Positions 50,628 through 62,345 of a DNA stretch of 64,000 bases are shown here, in pieces. Below the pieces are notes generated by a model. The model worked only from the letters and a program-made list of their open reading frames with translations, did not search any database and was not told the DNA's origin. Origin of the DNA: Monilinia fructicola (Eukaryota > Ascomycota > Leotiomycetes > Helotiales > Sclerotiniaceae); contig VICG01000011.1 of the NCBI GenBank assembly GCA_008692225.1, positions 558,001-622,000 of the forward strand. Direction: 5' to 3'. A program made the position numbers and the translations under genes. Positions within the stretch are counted from its first letter, which is position 1; every line of letters begins with the position of its first letter.

Positions 50628-52363
50628 GATTGCATCAATTTGTAGATATATAGAAATGGGCTCGAGAACAATTACTTGATGTCTGAGAGCAAAAAAACCT
50701 ACATGGGATAATGAGATGTATCATATTATACCTCACACGACTTGATTATGGAGGCTGGGAAGTAAATTTTCAGATACACGTGGAGAAGGCTGGATTTCTT
50801 CTGCATTTTCCCGCATAATTGAAGTGGCTGGGAAGTAATTTCAACGTCAAACTTATTAGTATACGTTATTCTTACAGTATTATAGCGAATCTGTTGGAAT
50901 GAATTCTGGGGATATGCAGCTAAGTGGGAAGAAATCTCATTGTAGAGATATACTTTGTGGATAAACCGTAATCATTCGAGATTGATATTAAAAATACTGT
51001 AAGATTACAACCCGTCGAGGTTCTAGTTGATACTTGTTGATGAAGGGGTTTATGGATGATTAATTAATTAGTAAGCACGCAAGCGAATAAGTACTCTCTC
51101 TGTACAGAGTAAACAAAAACAACCTTGGAATACAGAGAATGAATGAACGTAAGCGAAGGAGATGTAAGGAAGGGAAGTAACGAATTTGACTAATATGCTT
51201 TACCACGCAGGAGTTAGTCTTCATTGATCCCTCCATAGACGAAATAGTCATTATTTAAAAGCCATAACAGCCCTGGAGTACCTAGGTATTCAATTATCCC
51301 AATTGAAATATCGGGGGTTGTTCTTTGGAATGGTGGTCGTAAGAAACTACTACAGTAGGTACCTACTCCGTGCTCCGTGGGTAATTATTCTTTGAATTCT
51401 TTGACACAGACAGTGCTGAGTACATACTGTACTGTGCTGTCGGACTCCTACAGTAGGATCCAATGGCTGTCAGTCAACGGCTGTCAGTCGGTGGTCGATC
51501 GGATAGCGGGTGTTGTTGCTGCGGAAAGACTAGGATGGGTCCCCGATAAGGTTAAGCGCGAGATATGATTTTCGATTGACTATGACTGTACGGAGTAATA
51601 ATTGCAAGATTTTTGACGACGCATTCGAACTCGCCTACAGCAGGTGCTGATGGGAACCTGTTTTTAAGATGGATGGATACATCCAGGGTTACTTCAAAAT
51701 GTTCAAAGTTTCTTCAACAGGAAGTTTGTGCTTAGGATTTGTTGAAGAGGCATTTGTTGCAGAAGAGGCTTCAAGCCGGCGCCTGCAACATTAGCCCGTC
51801 TCAAGGTCTCAAGGTCTCAAGTACGATATTCGATTTTCATCACTAATCACTAGTCACTAATCACCATAGGATGCCTCCAGGGCTTGCTCTAACTTGACTT
51901 GAGCACACTCTCTTGGTAGGATAGTTCTGTCAAAGAATCATCCTCATCCTCATCCTCATCCTCATCCTCTTTATCATTATCATTATCATTATCATGTTGA
52001 TGATAGGCTTTCTCTCCTATCCACCCACTCATGATCATCGCCTCCATTTCGGCGATATGGTTTTTGTTTTCGGATCTACAGGTGGGATCTATCATACCCA
52101 CTATATACATGATTCAGTACTTTCTTTTTGGGACAAGGACTGTCAAAGCTTGTCGATTCACTACTGCAGTACTACTACTGTACTACCATATTGATGAATG
52201 ATCCAGATTGTGTCATCCGATATTAGACAAGAACCTTGATGGATATTCCTGGCTCGTCTAGCATCCGTTTCAATTATAGTCAAAAAAAAGAAAAAGGATG
52301 TAGTGGACGGAATCCTTTCTTACAAAACCTATCTCATCAACTTTTCTACTTCAAAGAAACTCG
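50628..52363. other. Intergenic, low-complexity tracts
   Basis: It contains TACAGTA/TACGGAGTA-type short palindromes (near 51365-51375, 51445-51455 and 51590-51600) and CATCCT/CATTAT hexamer arrays at about 51942-51995. The acidic ORF at 51889-52110 is a product of those arrays. No gene is supported. Confidence 0.4.
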
Positions 52364-53179
52364 GTGCACTCTTCTAGTCTTACGATACGTATTGTGTTAG
52401 CCATGGCATACACAGAATGCCCTTCACCTTTCATGCGAATCCCCTCGGAGATCAGGGTTATGATCTATAGCCTTCTTTTTGACGATAAGAACAACAAAGT
52501 CTTCGAGATTCGCAGCCAGAAACCAGATGTATATGCCAGCCGTGCCAATCGTCATCTGCGATCTTCCTACGTGGTTGATCACTCACTCATACGGCACAGA
52601 GCATCCACGACGTATCAGCTATCAACTGCTGTCGATATACACACTTCTATAATGTGTGTCAATCGCATGATTTATAGAGAAGCTGCTCATCTTTTATATG
52701 GGAACCGGACATTCAGTTTCTATAAGGATATTGAGGCCATCGTCCCGTTCTTTTCCGACCTTACTCCCAGCACCCGATCTTTAGTACAAAGCATATCTCT
52801 TTTCAAACAGGGCTTCGTTTTCTGTCGCGAATCGAATCGCTGTGAATGGCGCAGTATATGTGGATTTTTGAGGGAACAGATGCAATTGAAGAGCTTGACT
52901 TTGATTGTTGAGGGAGGGCGGCCGAGATTTGGATGGGATGATTTGGCACAGTATACATCGGCTGATTTCAAGACCTTGTCAAGCGTCGCATATGAACCCT
53001 TGGAATGGGCCTTTCAACTGTTGGAAATTAAAGGTATCCGGAAGCTGGACATCACTTCTGAGATACACTCTATACCTCCGCCAAGTCATTCTTTGGCTAT
53101 GACTTTCTTTGCTGCATTTTCAGCCTCGATTGAGAACGGATTTGCCGAGTACCTGCGGCGAGAACTCATTGATATATAA
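52364..53179 (+). CDS. 2EXR/DUF7730-type F-box-like protein, copy 1
   Basis: A single exon of 271 residues from the first Met; the Met at 52403 (MAYTECPSPFMRIPSEIR) is the more likely start. The signature is the F-box-like IPSEIRVMIYSLLFDD near the N-terminus, then CVNRMIYREAAHLLYGNRTFSF, the usual second block. These blocks mark a large fungal-expanded family of unknown function. Copy 2 begins about 650 bp downstream in the same orientation. No catalytic motif is present. It could be an adaptor, but no partner is predictable. Confidence 0.7.
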   Translation: MHSSSLTIRIVLAMAYTECPSPFMRIPSEIRVMIYSLLFDDKNNKVFEIRSQKPDVYASRANRHLRSSYVVDHSLIRHRASTTYQLSTAVDIHTSIMCVNRMIYREAAHLLYGNRTFSFYKDIEAIVPFFSDLTPSTRSLVQSISLFKQGFVFCRESNRCEWRSICGFLREQMQLKSLTLIVEGGRPRFGWDDLAQYTSADFKTLSSVAYEPLEWAFQLLEIKGIRKLDITSEIHSIPPPSHSLAMTFFAAFSASIENGFAEYLRRELIDI

Positions 53180-53831
53180 TCTCTATATTTGTTTTGCTGG
53201 CATCAGATTGCGTTGTAAGCATTATGATACGAGGAAGGGCATTTGACGTTGGTACTGAAGCACTTTGATTCACCAAATGCAGTCATGCTGTGTCACCATC
53301 AGCCGGCTGTGGAAATTCCGCGTGGACTGATTATTCTTCCGCCTTTCAATGCTTAGCCGACCTGATATTCATCTCATATGTTTGTTCGTGTGATATATCA
53401 CAAAGGCGTTCCCCCTTGCACGGTATTCGGGGTTTTCCCATGCCTATAATATTTCATACAGATAAAATGCAGTTCTTCCATTACTTACTTCTTTAAATTC
53501 TTTGGTCTTGTTTCCAAAACATCCAAGATACAATTTCTTTAAAGATTGTCAATTCAGCGACGCGCAGTATACAATTTCATGCTTGAAATATACTATACTG
53601 CGAACTTTTAGGTAAACATATACTCGGAATCCACACTGGCATCACTAGTGTTCAAGCGGAGAGCATATGACAACACCTGGGCAGTCACAACATTCCTTGG
53701 AGGCACTGTTTCATTCAAAAACTGGACTTTCAACACACCGATAACATAAACACCAAAACTCAATATCTCGGGTTCCGGATTGTATACCCTGTCGAACTCT
53801 CATCGGCATTCCACCCCTGCATTACCCGAAA
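53180..53831. other. Spacer between the two F-box-like genes
   Basis: No gene is seen. The segment 53290-53496 has a short ORF without a domain. Confidence 0.4.
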
Positions 53832-55016
53832 ATGGCATCCCAGTCCACCTTGCTTGATGACCCATCAGGGTGTCCGGAGTTGTCATATTTATCCATCAAT
53901 GTTTTTTATGTTCAGAAAAATACAGATATAAAGTCTTGTAGAAGCAATTGTCGAAGTGTCGATGTCGATATTCTCTATCCCACTTCATATGTTCTTGATA
54001 ACAATTCTTCGGAACATCCAAGCACAGACAGGAGCTTGGAGGAAAGCATGGAACAAGCGAAGAATCATTCTCTCAGCCCTAAGGATACACTAAAACCATT
54101 TGATCATTCGTCACATGAGTTGTCGTCGCTAATCAACAATTGTTCATTGACTCGGGACAAATCATTTTTTCCCTTCTTGTCTCTACCCATAGAGATCCGT
54201 CTGAAAATCTATCTCCTTCTCCTTCCACCCCGACACCACAAAGTTACAACCCAAGTTCCCCATAACGGATATTACTTTCCACCCACGTCAATCCCCATTT
54301 TCTCGGCCCAATCATTCTATCCCATTTCCCCAGACAGACCCGATAAGCTCACCACCTACAAAGTTCTCACAGCCAATTCCCACATTGATCATCCCAATCC
54401 AAGTATCCATACACGTATTTTGAGTGTATGCAAACAAACCAAACAAGAAGCCGAAGAGGTGCTCTATGGAAATGTAGACAGTATCTGGGATTTTGGTATG
54501 AATATCGATGCCATAAAACCCTTTTGGCTGGATCGAAGTCCGAGTGCACGGGGATGGGTCAGAAATCTGAGGATTGCGAGAGAAAGCCTCAGGCCTACAA
54601 TCTGTACTCCAAGGGATGTGGTCTGGGAGGATGTTTGTAAACTCATGATAAACGAGTTACGTGGTTTGAGAACATTAGACTTGACGACTTGGACCGACGC
54701 AGCCGTTTCAAATCATCTGCCAAGGTTTGACTTGTCCGAAATTTCAGAAGCTCCTCCGTCGTCTGGGGAACATGAAGCGCGAAGAATATCGACGGAAAAA
54801 TCGAGTACGCTGAATCTTCACGAATGGAAATTCACGGAGAGATTACTGGAGCATGAAGGGCTGAGAAGTGCCAAGATTACGTGGTGGGAGTTCAAAGAGG
54901 CGGCCAAGGTGTTTTTGGTTAAGTGGATGTTGGAGAGTTGTTTGTTGACGGAGGAGATGATTAAGGAAGGAGAAGTTGTCCAGGGGGTGGTGGTTTGGAA
55001 TGGAAATAAGGCTTAG
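53832..55016 (+). CDS. 2EXR/DUF7730-type F-box-like protein, copy 2
   Basis: A single exon of 394 residues. About 115 polar residues precede the F-box-like block FLSLPIEIRLKIYLLLLPP. It is followed by LSVCKQTKQEAEEVLYGNV (the R/QxxxEA-x-LYGN block) and AIKPFWLDRSPSARGWVRNL, which parallels AIVPFFSDLTPSTRSLVQSI of copy 1. The layout and the shared third block indicate tandem duplication with strong divergence. The C-terminus is specific to this copy. Function is unknown. Confidence 0.7.
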   Translation: MASQSTLLDDPSGCPELSYLSINVFYVQKNTDIKSCRSNCRSVDVDILYPTSYVLDNNSSEHPSTDRSLEESMEQAKNHSLSPKDTLKPFDHSSHELSSLINNCSLTRDKSFFPFLSLPIEIRLKIYLLLLPPRHHKVTTQVPHNGYYFPPTSIPIFSAQSFYPISPDRPDKLTTYKVLTANSHIDHPNPSIHTRILSVCKQTKQEAEEVLYGNVDSIWDFGMNIDAIKPFWLDRSPSARGWVRNLRIARESLRPTICTPRDVVWEDVCKLMINELRGLRTLDLTTWTDAAVSNHLPRFDLSEISEAPPSSGEHEARRISTEKSSTLNLHEWKFTERLLEHEGLRSAKITWWEFKEAAKVFLVKWMLESCLLTEEMIKEGEVVQGVVVWNGNKA

Positions 55017-56335
55017 TCGCTTAGGGCGTGGAATCCGGGGTAAGGGCTTGGGTAATTGTGAGGAGGAAGGGACGATTTTCAGAAAATATATTATAGAATA
55101 GGCTGCGTGCAAATTGTCTTCGTTTTTGATGAAGGTTAGGAAGCAGATATCATTTTGATACTAGCAGGAATAACACTCCATAACTACACAATGAACGAGT
55201 ATGCATATGACGAAATCAACATGAATTCCAACAAACGTCATTTTCCTCATCGTTTTCGGATCCCAATGTTCTTGCCGTCAGCTTGCTTATAAGATCTGCA
55301 TCCAAGAAGTCTGCAAGGTTACACATTATCAAATTTAGAATTCGTCTCTCATATTTTGCGACTGCAAAATCATATTCCCTACGTGCCTCTTCTTCCTTCA
55401 AGCCACTTCCATAGCTCGATACTATGATCCCATTCTATAAATCAACCCAAGTACGATTCCCTCCCCGAATGTCCCAAGTTAGCACCCACAATCCTGGATC
55501 CCCCGCGTATCGCAGCTGGAACGTGAATCAACCCCGTCGTCCCCCGTCCCCCGTCCCCCGTCCCCCGATAAAGACGGTGCGGCTGAGCATCAGCGAATCG
55601 ACAGCATACTCACAACACCAGCTACGCCGAAGATTGCGCGCCGATACGGCAGTGCATACCGCGAGCCAGCTCACCACTGGAAACTATTATCTCTCCCGGA
55701 ACTCCAACATCCCCCCTAATAATCTCCTTCTCACCCTCCCGCTCTCATCGTGCTCCCCACCCCCACCCCCTCCACCATCCGACATTCATCAGCCCCGTAT
55801 CAAGCCTTAAGAGGTACGGGATCAAGCAGCGGTTTTTTCCCCTCCGGGATCGGGATCGGGATCCGGAAAGGTTGTAGTGAGGTCCAGGCTGCTTTGTAGG
55901 TAAGCTATTTCTATATCATTTCAAGACTGTCGGGCGCGAGTTGCGAATAACACTGCCAGGTCCGCTTCTTTTCGCCGCGGAAGACTTTGAAGTATTCAAA
56001 TGCGATATGTGGATGAGATTTATCGGGGGTTGGCATGCTATTTCCCCGTGGGTTTAGTTCTTTTTTGTAGTAAAGTGATGATAGATCCGATGGGTAGTTT
56101 CATGTCCAGCAGATTTCCCATCGATATTGGGGATGGTTTTCTAGACGCCCTTGATTCATTCCTTTTCCTTTCTTTTCCTTTTTTTTTCTTTCCTTTCCTC
56201 TCCTATCCTACCATTTCAACGCCGTCATAACCCCCCCTGGAACGAGGCAAGACCTAGCCCGAAAGCCACCAACCCTTCAGAAATATAGGTGCCGATACAA
56301 CAGCACAACGAGAGTTTCCGCAGGAGCTCCACACC
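55017..56335. other. Intergenic, GC-rich tandem tract, no clear gene
   Basis: A CCCCCGT-type tandem repeat at about 55535-55567 and C-rich tracts near 55750-55780 open a 128-codon + strand frame (55424-55810) that has no recognisable domain. A weak GATCGG repeat lies near 55848-55864. Low confidence of any gene. Confidence 0.4.
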
Positions 56336-56932
56336 ATGGATATCAGACCTCAACGCTACCACGCAAGTATCGAGCCGCGGCACGATTCCATCAAGCCAAC
56401 CGAAACAATGGACTTGCTCAACGTCGACGAACGGACCTACAGACCTACAAGCGCAGTCTTTGAAGGCAACAGCATCGTAACGCCAAGAAAGTCGCACCGC
56501 CATCGTTCCTGACAGCCCTTTCAATCTGTTCACTAGCACCATTGAGCAAACCTATATCATGACACAAGAAGCTCTTGACCAAAACGGTTCTATTTCCATC
56601 CTCGACGAGGACGAGGACGCTGCAAAGCTCAGCTCGCGTTTTATGGCATCGACACAGGATTTTTCAAAAGAAAAACGAAAAAAAAAAAGGCGAACAGAAT
56701 GACACGAAGCCCAGCCTCGGGACTGCCTCAACATGTGAACACGCAATCAGCGGCATCTTCCAGCATACCACCACCACCACCACCACCTTTCTTTCAATTT
56801 CATTCCCCGCGGACCATCAAACCCTCGGACCCAACGACCATGCCCCGCGTCTCATCGCCCAATATCCCGCATAGCACCCACACAACCCACACACGCACTC
56901 GGGGGTGTGATTTGGTGAATCCAAGCTGAAGC
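56336..56932 (+). pseudogene. Probable broken-frame gene of unknown function
   Basis: Three + strand frames in succession read like protein. MDIRPQRYHASIEPRH.. runs to IVTPRK. Then, after dropping one A at 56488-56490, it reads RTAIVPDSPFNLFTSTIEQT and ILDEDEDAAKLSSRFMAST to KRKKKR. Beyond the A11 run at 56678-56688 the frame must shift again to continue as RMTRSPASGLPQHVNTQSAA with a Pro7 tract, ending near 56930. I do not recognise the protein; there is an acidic patch followed by a lysine/arginine-rich patch. It may be intact in reality if both breaks are assembly errors. The ORF on the opposite strand (56225-56542) is less protein-like. Confidence 0.4.
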
Positions 56933-57921
56933 TGGAGGTACTGTGCAAGCCCGGTCGGAGAGGATGATTGATGCGAGGACGCATCGCAAGGTGGATGGTG
57001 GATGGTGAGCGGGTATCTATCTGGGCTGAGCATGGGATTCAGCCTGGGCTTGAGAATGAGAGGGAGAGGGAGTACTGTTGACGATTGGATTGTTAAAAGG
57101 AAGGATGAATGAATGAATGAATGAATGAAAGAGTGAATGAAAGAAGGAAAGAAAGACAGAGAGGCAGGTAGGCAGAAAGACTTAGTTCAACAGCTACCGA
57201 GCGAGCTTGTGATGAACGAAACTACTTCCGAGGGGGGAAAGAAGAAGAGGGAAAAAAAAAACGCAAAATCGACGACGTGAATAGATAGTGCCAAAAGCGA
57301 GATCCCAAAGTACCAGTGGAAAGATTTCGAATCCCTCGATACAAGAAGTCGCAAGATGGTCATCGATAGATGATCCTCGCTCCAATGGGTGACGGGTGGG
57401 AAATCCCGGTGCGAGAATCGAATGCACCATTGAGAGGCGGTCCGCGTGGGGAAAGTATACCAAGACGGGCGAGGTGGTGAGGCTTTTATGCGAGGTCAAA
57501 TTTGCATCACTTACTGTATGTATGTATGTATGTATGTACTGCACTCGACACCAAAAAGTCTCGTGAAAACATCAATTTGGGTAAAGCTCGTAGGAGATCT
57601 AACTATCGTAAAGAGGTTGGTCAAAGGATCTTATGATTCAATTTGAGTGAATGATAATAAGGGGAAAGAATGAAAGGGGCTTGTAAGTATTGCTCCAGCA
57701 GTTGGTGATCTCCAGTATAGTAAGCCACTCGTGGGAAACTGAGAGAAGTCCTTCCCATTTCCTCATCCTGCAATTGGTCTTCTCGTTAGGCTTCCCCCGA
57801 GGAACGCAGTAGAAGCCCCTAGTCCTCTCCGAACACATTCCATTCCACATCCACAAGGCACAATCCACGATCCATATCCCCCATTCCCCAGCCCAGCCCT
57901 TCAAAACTCCCAGCCACGCCT
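56933..57921. other. Intergenic, no gene seen
   Basis: A GAAT array lies at about 57105-57128 and a GTAT array near 57515-57538. No gene is supported. Confidence 0.4.
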
Positions 57922-58728
57922 CTAAGCCTTCTCCACCTTTTCCTTCTCCTCCCTCTCCTTCTGCGCAACGCTAATCAACCTCCCGACCACCAAGTACTTC
58001 TCCTCGAACCTCTCCTCCCACCCCCTCAGCGCATCCAACTCCTCCCCATCCAAATCCTCCAAGGAATCCAACTCGGCCTGCAAATCCTCCGTCAACATCT
58101 CGGCATCAAAAACTGCCCTTTGCCAACCCACGACTCGCGTCGCGTCCCGCAAAGTTCTCGTACGGTCCGCCGGGCCCGTAGAAGTTTCTCCCCATTGCTA
58201 ACGTCGAAGACGCGGCCGCGAACGGCGAGGTAGACGGGGGTGTCGTTGAGGCCGGAGAAGGGGAGGAGTTCGGGGGGCGTGAAGGTGCGGAAGACGATTG
58301 GGGCGGGGGAGTGGGGATGGGAGCGGCCTTTTTGGGGCGGAAGGTCGTGTAGGTTAGGAGGGCGAGGAGACTGAGGAGGAGGAGGTTGAGAGGCGTGGCG
58401 AGGCTGGTGCTGGGAGTGTTAGTTTTGTGCATCGATCGTGTGTGCGGAGGAGGATGATGTGAGAGATTGAGAGAAAGGAGGGGGAGAAACGTACACTTCT
58501 GCACCGGCAGGTCTTTGGGCTTCTGAATTTGACATGATTGTTAGCATCTCAATGTGACAATGAGCTGAAATAAACTAATCCCTTCAATCCGAATTACATC
58601 GAGAAATAAAAAAAGAATTCCATCGTCATCGTCATCCTCATCGTCAACCTCATCCTCGCTCTCATCAATCCAGAGACCAGGAAAAACAGTAACATACCAG
58701 CAGCCATTCTCTTCTCAACATAATCCAT
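57922..58728 (-). CDS. DAP1: Dap1/MAPR haem-binding cytochrome b5-like protein, frame broken
   Basis: Membrane-associated progesterone-receptor family protein. In yeast Dap1 binds haem and supports the sterol-biosynthetic P450 Erg11 at the ER (family knowledge). The model is complement(join(57922..58409,58495..58522,58698..58728)) with two small leading exons, starting [20 protein letters not shown] membrane helix follows ([14 protein letters not shown]). After frame repair comes the cytochrome b5-like domain: [79 protein letters not shown]. The tyrosines that ligate haem in this family lie in the NFYGPGGPY segment. Breaks are at 58305-58309 (one C short), 58190-58193 (one extra) and 58108-58112 (one extra). 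The corrected length is 181 residues, typical for the family. Confidence 0.88.
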
Positions 58729-60103
58729 AGTATCGACAAATTGTTCAATCTTTGTAACCGTATACTATCCCACGTACTGCCCAGAGCGTATCTCAAATCC
58801 AGAGACTCTAGACCCTCAAAATCAAGTCAAACGGAACAAACAACCCAAAAGATTCGATGAAATTGCTTTGCTTTGCTTTGCTTTGCTTTGCTTTGCTTTG
58901 CTTTGCTTTGCTTTGCTTTGCTTTGCTTTGCGTACCGTCGAGTAGCGTTCGTTGCGTTGCGTTGCGTTGCGTTACGTCGCGTCGTGTATCCCACCCGACC
59001 AAGACAAAAACCCCAACGTGCCGAAAATAATCAATCCAACAATTTATTTATTTATTAGTATATTTATTTGTATATTTATTCGTGACTAAAAAGTACGATC
59101 TAGGGTATTCGAGTCCACGGGTATGTATGTATGTGTGTGTGTCTGTGTATCATACGTATGTATTTATGTATTTCGCAGCGTCTCCGTCTCTATCTCCGTC
59201 TCTGTCTCTCTCTACTTATAGTTCTATCTACATTCCAAAAACGACATCCAGTACAGTAACCTTACAGTGAGGAATAACCTGAAAGTCCATGCAACCACCC
59301 ACCGACGACCCATTCGAAGCTTCGAGCTCAATCTCTCTCGGCTCGGAAATGGCGGGGGATGGATGCTACTGCCCAGTGCCCAGTGCCCAGACAAACGGAT
59401 TAGTGAGGCGACATGAGGTGAGGTGGATACCCACCCGGTCGATTACGGCAATTGTGTCATCATCCATGTTTCATATTGGATCATCCATCACGTGCGCGTA
59501 CTCCGGCATCAGCTACGTTCGTCATGCCTACCTAGGTAGGTACCTACTCTCGGTGCTCGGTGAGGCAAGGTAAGATTGCGAGACGGGAGATGATCATGGC
59601 CGCCATGAGCAAGATTATTGCACAAGGTTTCTGCCCTTTACACATTTCGAGGTGAGAGAAGTTTGGTATGGTTGTGGTAGTGGTTTGGTATGTTTTGTGA
59701 GGAAACACAGTGTTCTAGATCTATCATACACCCACTAGGTAGGGAGGTAACTCCTCTGTGATTCGAGTCGAGCGAGTATCTGCTCTCGTCTCCAGGGCTT
59801 CTCAAGATGTGGAAATCCATATGGTAATTACCTGTCTGAGCGGGATATCTACATTTCCAAATTCAATTAACGACAATGCGATATGTGCCCTGAAAGAAAA
59901 AGAAAAGTCCACCTCTGCATGCGATGAACTCCCAAAGCCAAGGCTGATGCATTGGACATTCCGTAAATCCGAACTGACCCATTTATTCATCTTCAAGTCA
60001 CCGGTGCGCCTGTTGAACTCCTGTCGATGTACCCAAATGATCACTTCCATGCTCGGTACCGATGATCTCTTTTCCAATCCTCGCCTGCCCACAAACCCAT
60101 ATG
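58729..60103. other. Intergenic with pentanucleotide arrays
   Basis: The TTTGC and TTGCG arrays are listed separately. Other ORFs (59289-59573, 59758-60114) show no family resemblance. Confidence 0.4.
58864..58931. repeat. (TTTGC)n pentanucleotide array, ~13 copies
   Basis: A perfect five-base array of 68 bp, followed about 20 bp later by a second, related array TTGCG at 58949-58973. The two units differ by one base, suggesting common ancestry. Confidence 0.95.
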
Positions 60104-62345
60104 CTAACCCGTAACCCTCCTAACCCACAGGCCCGTCTCCTCGTATCCCGCCTGCTTATCCTTCCTCTTCCATGCCCTGTGCAATTTCAATCCACACTCA
60201 TGTTCCTCCCTCCTAATTTCTGCCTCTTCCTCCCTCAGCGCCTCAATCTGTTTTTTCTCCACCTCTCTCTTCCTCCTGACTTCCTCCGTAACAATCATTC
60301 TATCCGCAGGCATAAGTTCCGTCATTTGTTTGATCGATCGTTCGATATTCTTTCTGCGATGTGCGAGCGTTTCGAGTCGCGCTTCAAGTGTGGAGATTGG
60401 ATCTGAGGACGCGGTTTCGGCTGGAGTATTGGGGAGGGATTTAGTGAGGACAGAGGAAGAGCGCGGGGGATGTTCGCGGGGAAGGGATGAAGTCATGGAG
60501 ATTGTAATGGGATTGTTTGAGTTGATAGCTTTACGAGTAACACTTTTGGAAGAATAAATGGATGACGTATCATCGGGGGTGAACTTAGGACGCTTGCGAG
60601 AAAGTATTGAAGTAGGACCTTGGGTTGTCATGGTATATGATTGAATGGGAAGTGGGGGATGCATCTCGTTTTGTAGATCAAGAGAGGGTGCTCGGGTGGA
60701 CTGTGTGGCTTCTGATGTGGCCTTTGTACTGACACTAAAGCGTGAAGGAGGTTGGACGTATGGTTCGTTTGGATCGATCGGAGGGAAAGAGTTATTCAGA
60801 GCTTCGCGGAAGTTTCGTTCAATGGTACCAGTGGAATCCGTTTTGGAGTGAGAAGGATAGTATGCAGAAGGTGATTCTGTGGTAATATTGGTGAAGTTTG
60901 GAAGTTGACTTGCATGAATGGGTTTGGGGTTTTGAATTGAGCGTTCGTTATAGGCTTGTGGACTGTTTCGGCCGTTGAGCGAATGTTGTGCATTGATGGA
61001 TAGTTCGTTGGGTAGATCCATGAAGATCGGTGCCGCCTGCGTTTTTCACTATTCGCACTTCGGATGGATGATACAGGGGTGCTTGTGCCCGATGTAATGC
61101 GATTTTCACTCTTCGGTGGGATGGGGAATCTTGAGTGGAGGTATGCTGTAATCATCTGCCGGTGTTGGTACAATCTTTGAGCGACCTGTTGCCCCTTTCC
61201 ATTCCGGTTTCTCGATTGGCGCATTATTCTTCAATTTGCGCACGCGCTCCCCGAAAGAAATTTGGTTTTGAGGTTTCGGCGCACCGGCACTAATGAAAGA
61301 TGTATTTCCCATTTGTATAACATTTCGTGATTGAAGTGATGAATACTCTCCTGGTTTGGCGGGTTGTGGTTTCCACCTTTCGTTCGTCATTTGTTCACCA
61401 GAATATGGATCCCACCTCACATCTGCTATCTTTCTACCCTTTGGTCCGTCTACATCTTTTCTAAGTAGGTTTGCCGCTACTGCTGCGACTTGATTACGTC
61501 GCTTTTCCTTTCGCATAACCGGAATATTGCTCGATGATGGTTTCAATCTGGAATCCACCCTTTCTTTCGACTTTCCAAATCCAAGACGCGAAATATCTGG
61601 CACCTCATCGATTGGAGAGACTTCGTGGTCTTGATATCGATTTTGACTTCTATCCAAAATTGAATTAGTTTCTACTCATAGAAGTGAGATGGTGGATTAT
61701 GGAATCGTGAAGAGGTCACATATCGTCGCTCAGCCTGTGTAAAGATATAACCTCGAAGTAACCTATATCAATCCGAGAGAAATATTCGACCTACCGCTGG
61801 ATTCCATCAAACTCTGGAGAGCTTGGAGGTGAAACTTCTGCCGAATTTGGAGTCATAGGTTTCGCATACGTATTGTATGGAAATTGATCATTCATAGGAC
61901 CGGGAGAAGGCTGTGAGTAAACAGAAGAAGCAGGTCTAAAGTGATCGATATTCTGATGAGGATGTTGCATGGGAGGAACTGTTTCACTGATATAAGAATT
62001 AGTATAGGTTCGCTAACATTGCATAAGAATGTAAATTTGACAGCTATATCTCTAAGCTGAAACATAAGCCCAGCATCCAACCCTCGTGACAAGCTCCCTT
62101 CAACGCCAATATCCCCAATCCAATATCAAACAGAGGAAGCTTGCGACCTACAATGGTAGAAGTGGTAAACCTTTTGGCATATTATCTCTCTTTGGCCTTG
62201 ATGGAGGCGGAGGCGCGGTTTTTCTGTCCGAATATGGCATGTTCATATCAACATTTATGCCGCCAGCAGCTCCATAAGATTTTTCAAAAAATGGTCGTCT
62301 CGACAAGTACCGGTTCACTAATCGAAGCCTGGCGTGTAGTGCCAT
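60104..62345 (-). CDS. Conserved fungal protein with C-terminal coiled coil, frame broken twice
   Basis: The model complement(join(60104..61649,61795..61986,62152..62246)) gives 611 codons; the upstream in-frame Met at 62345 would add 33 residues. Exon junctions keep phase (GTAGGTCG..TAG and GTAGGTCGC..CAG). The text starts MNMPYSDRKTAPPPPSRPKRD, then DISRLGFGKSKERVDS, then a basic region with RRNQVAAVAANLLRKDVDGP and ADVRWDPYSGE. A disordered middle follows, and a coiled coil near the C-terminus: LEARLETLAHRRKNIERSIK, then VRRKREVEKKQIEALREEEA. One extra C (run near 61118-61121) and one missing A (run near 61044-61048) break the frame; they cancel. I do not know the function. The basic N-terminus and late coiled coil suggest a structural or chromatin-type role, but this is weak inference. 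Confidence 0.7.

Noticed and set aside
51889..52110. Asp/Glu-rich minus-strand ORF
   Set aside because: Created by the CATCCT and CATTAT arrays.
55424..55810. 128-codon Pro-rich + strand ORF
   Set aside because: Dominated by C-rich tandem tracts; no recognisable family.
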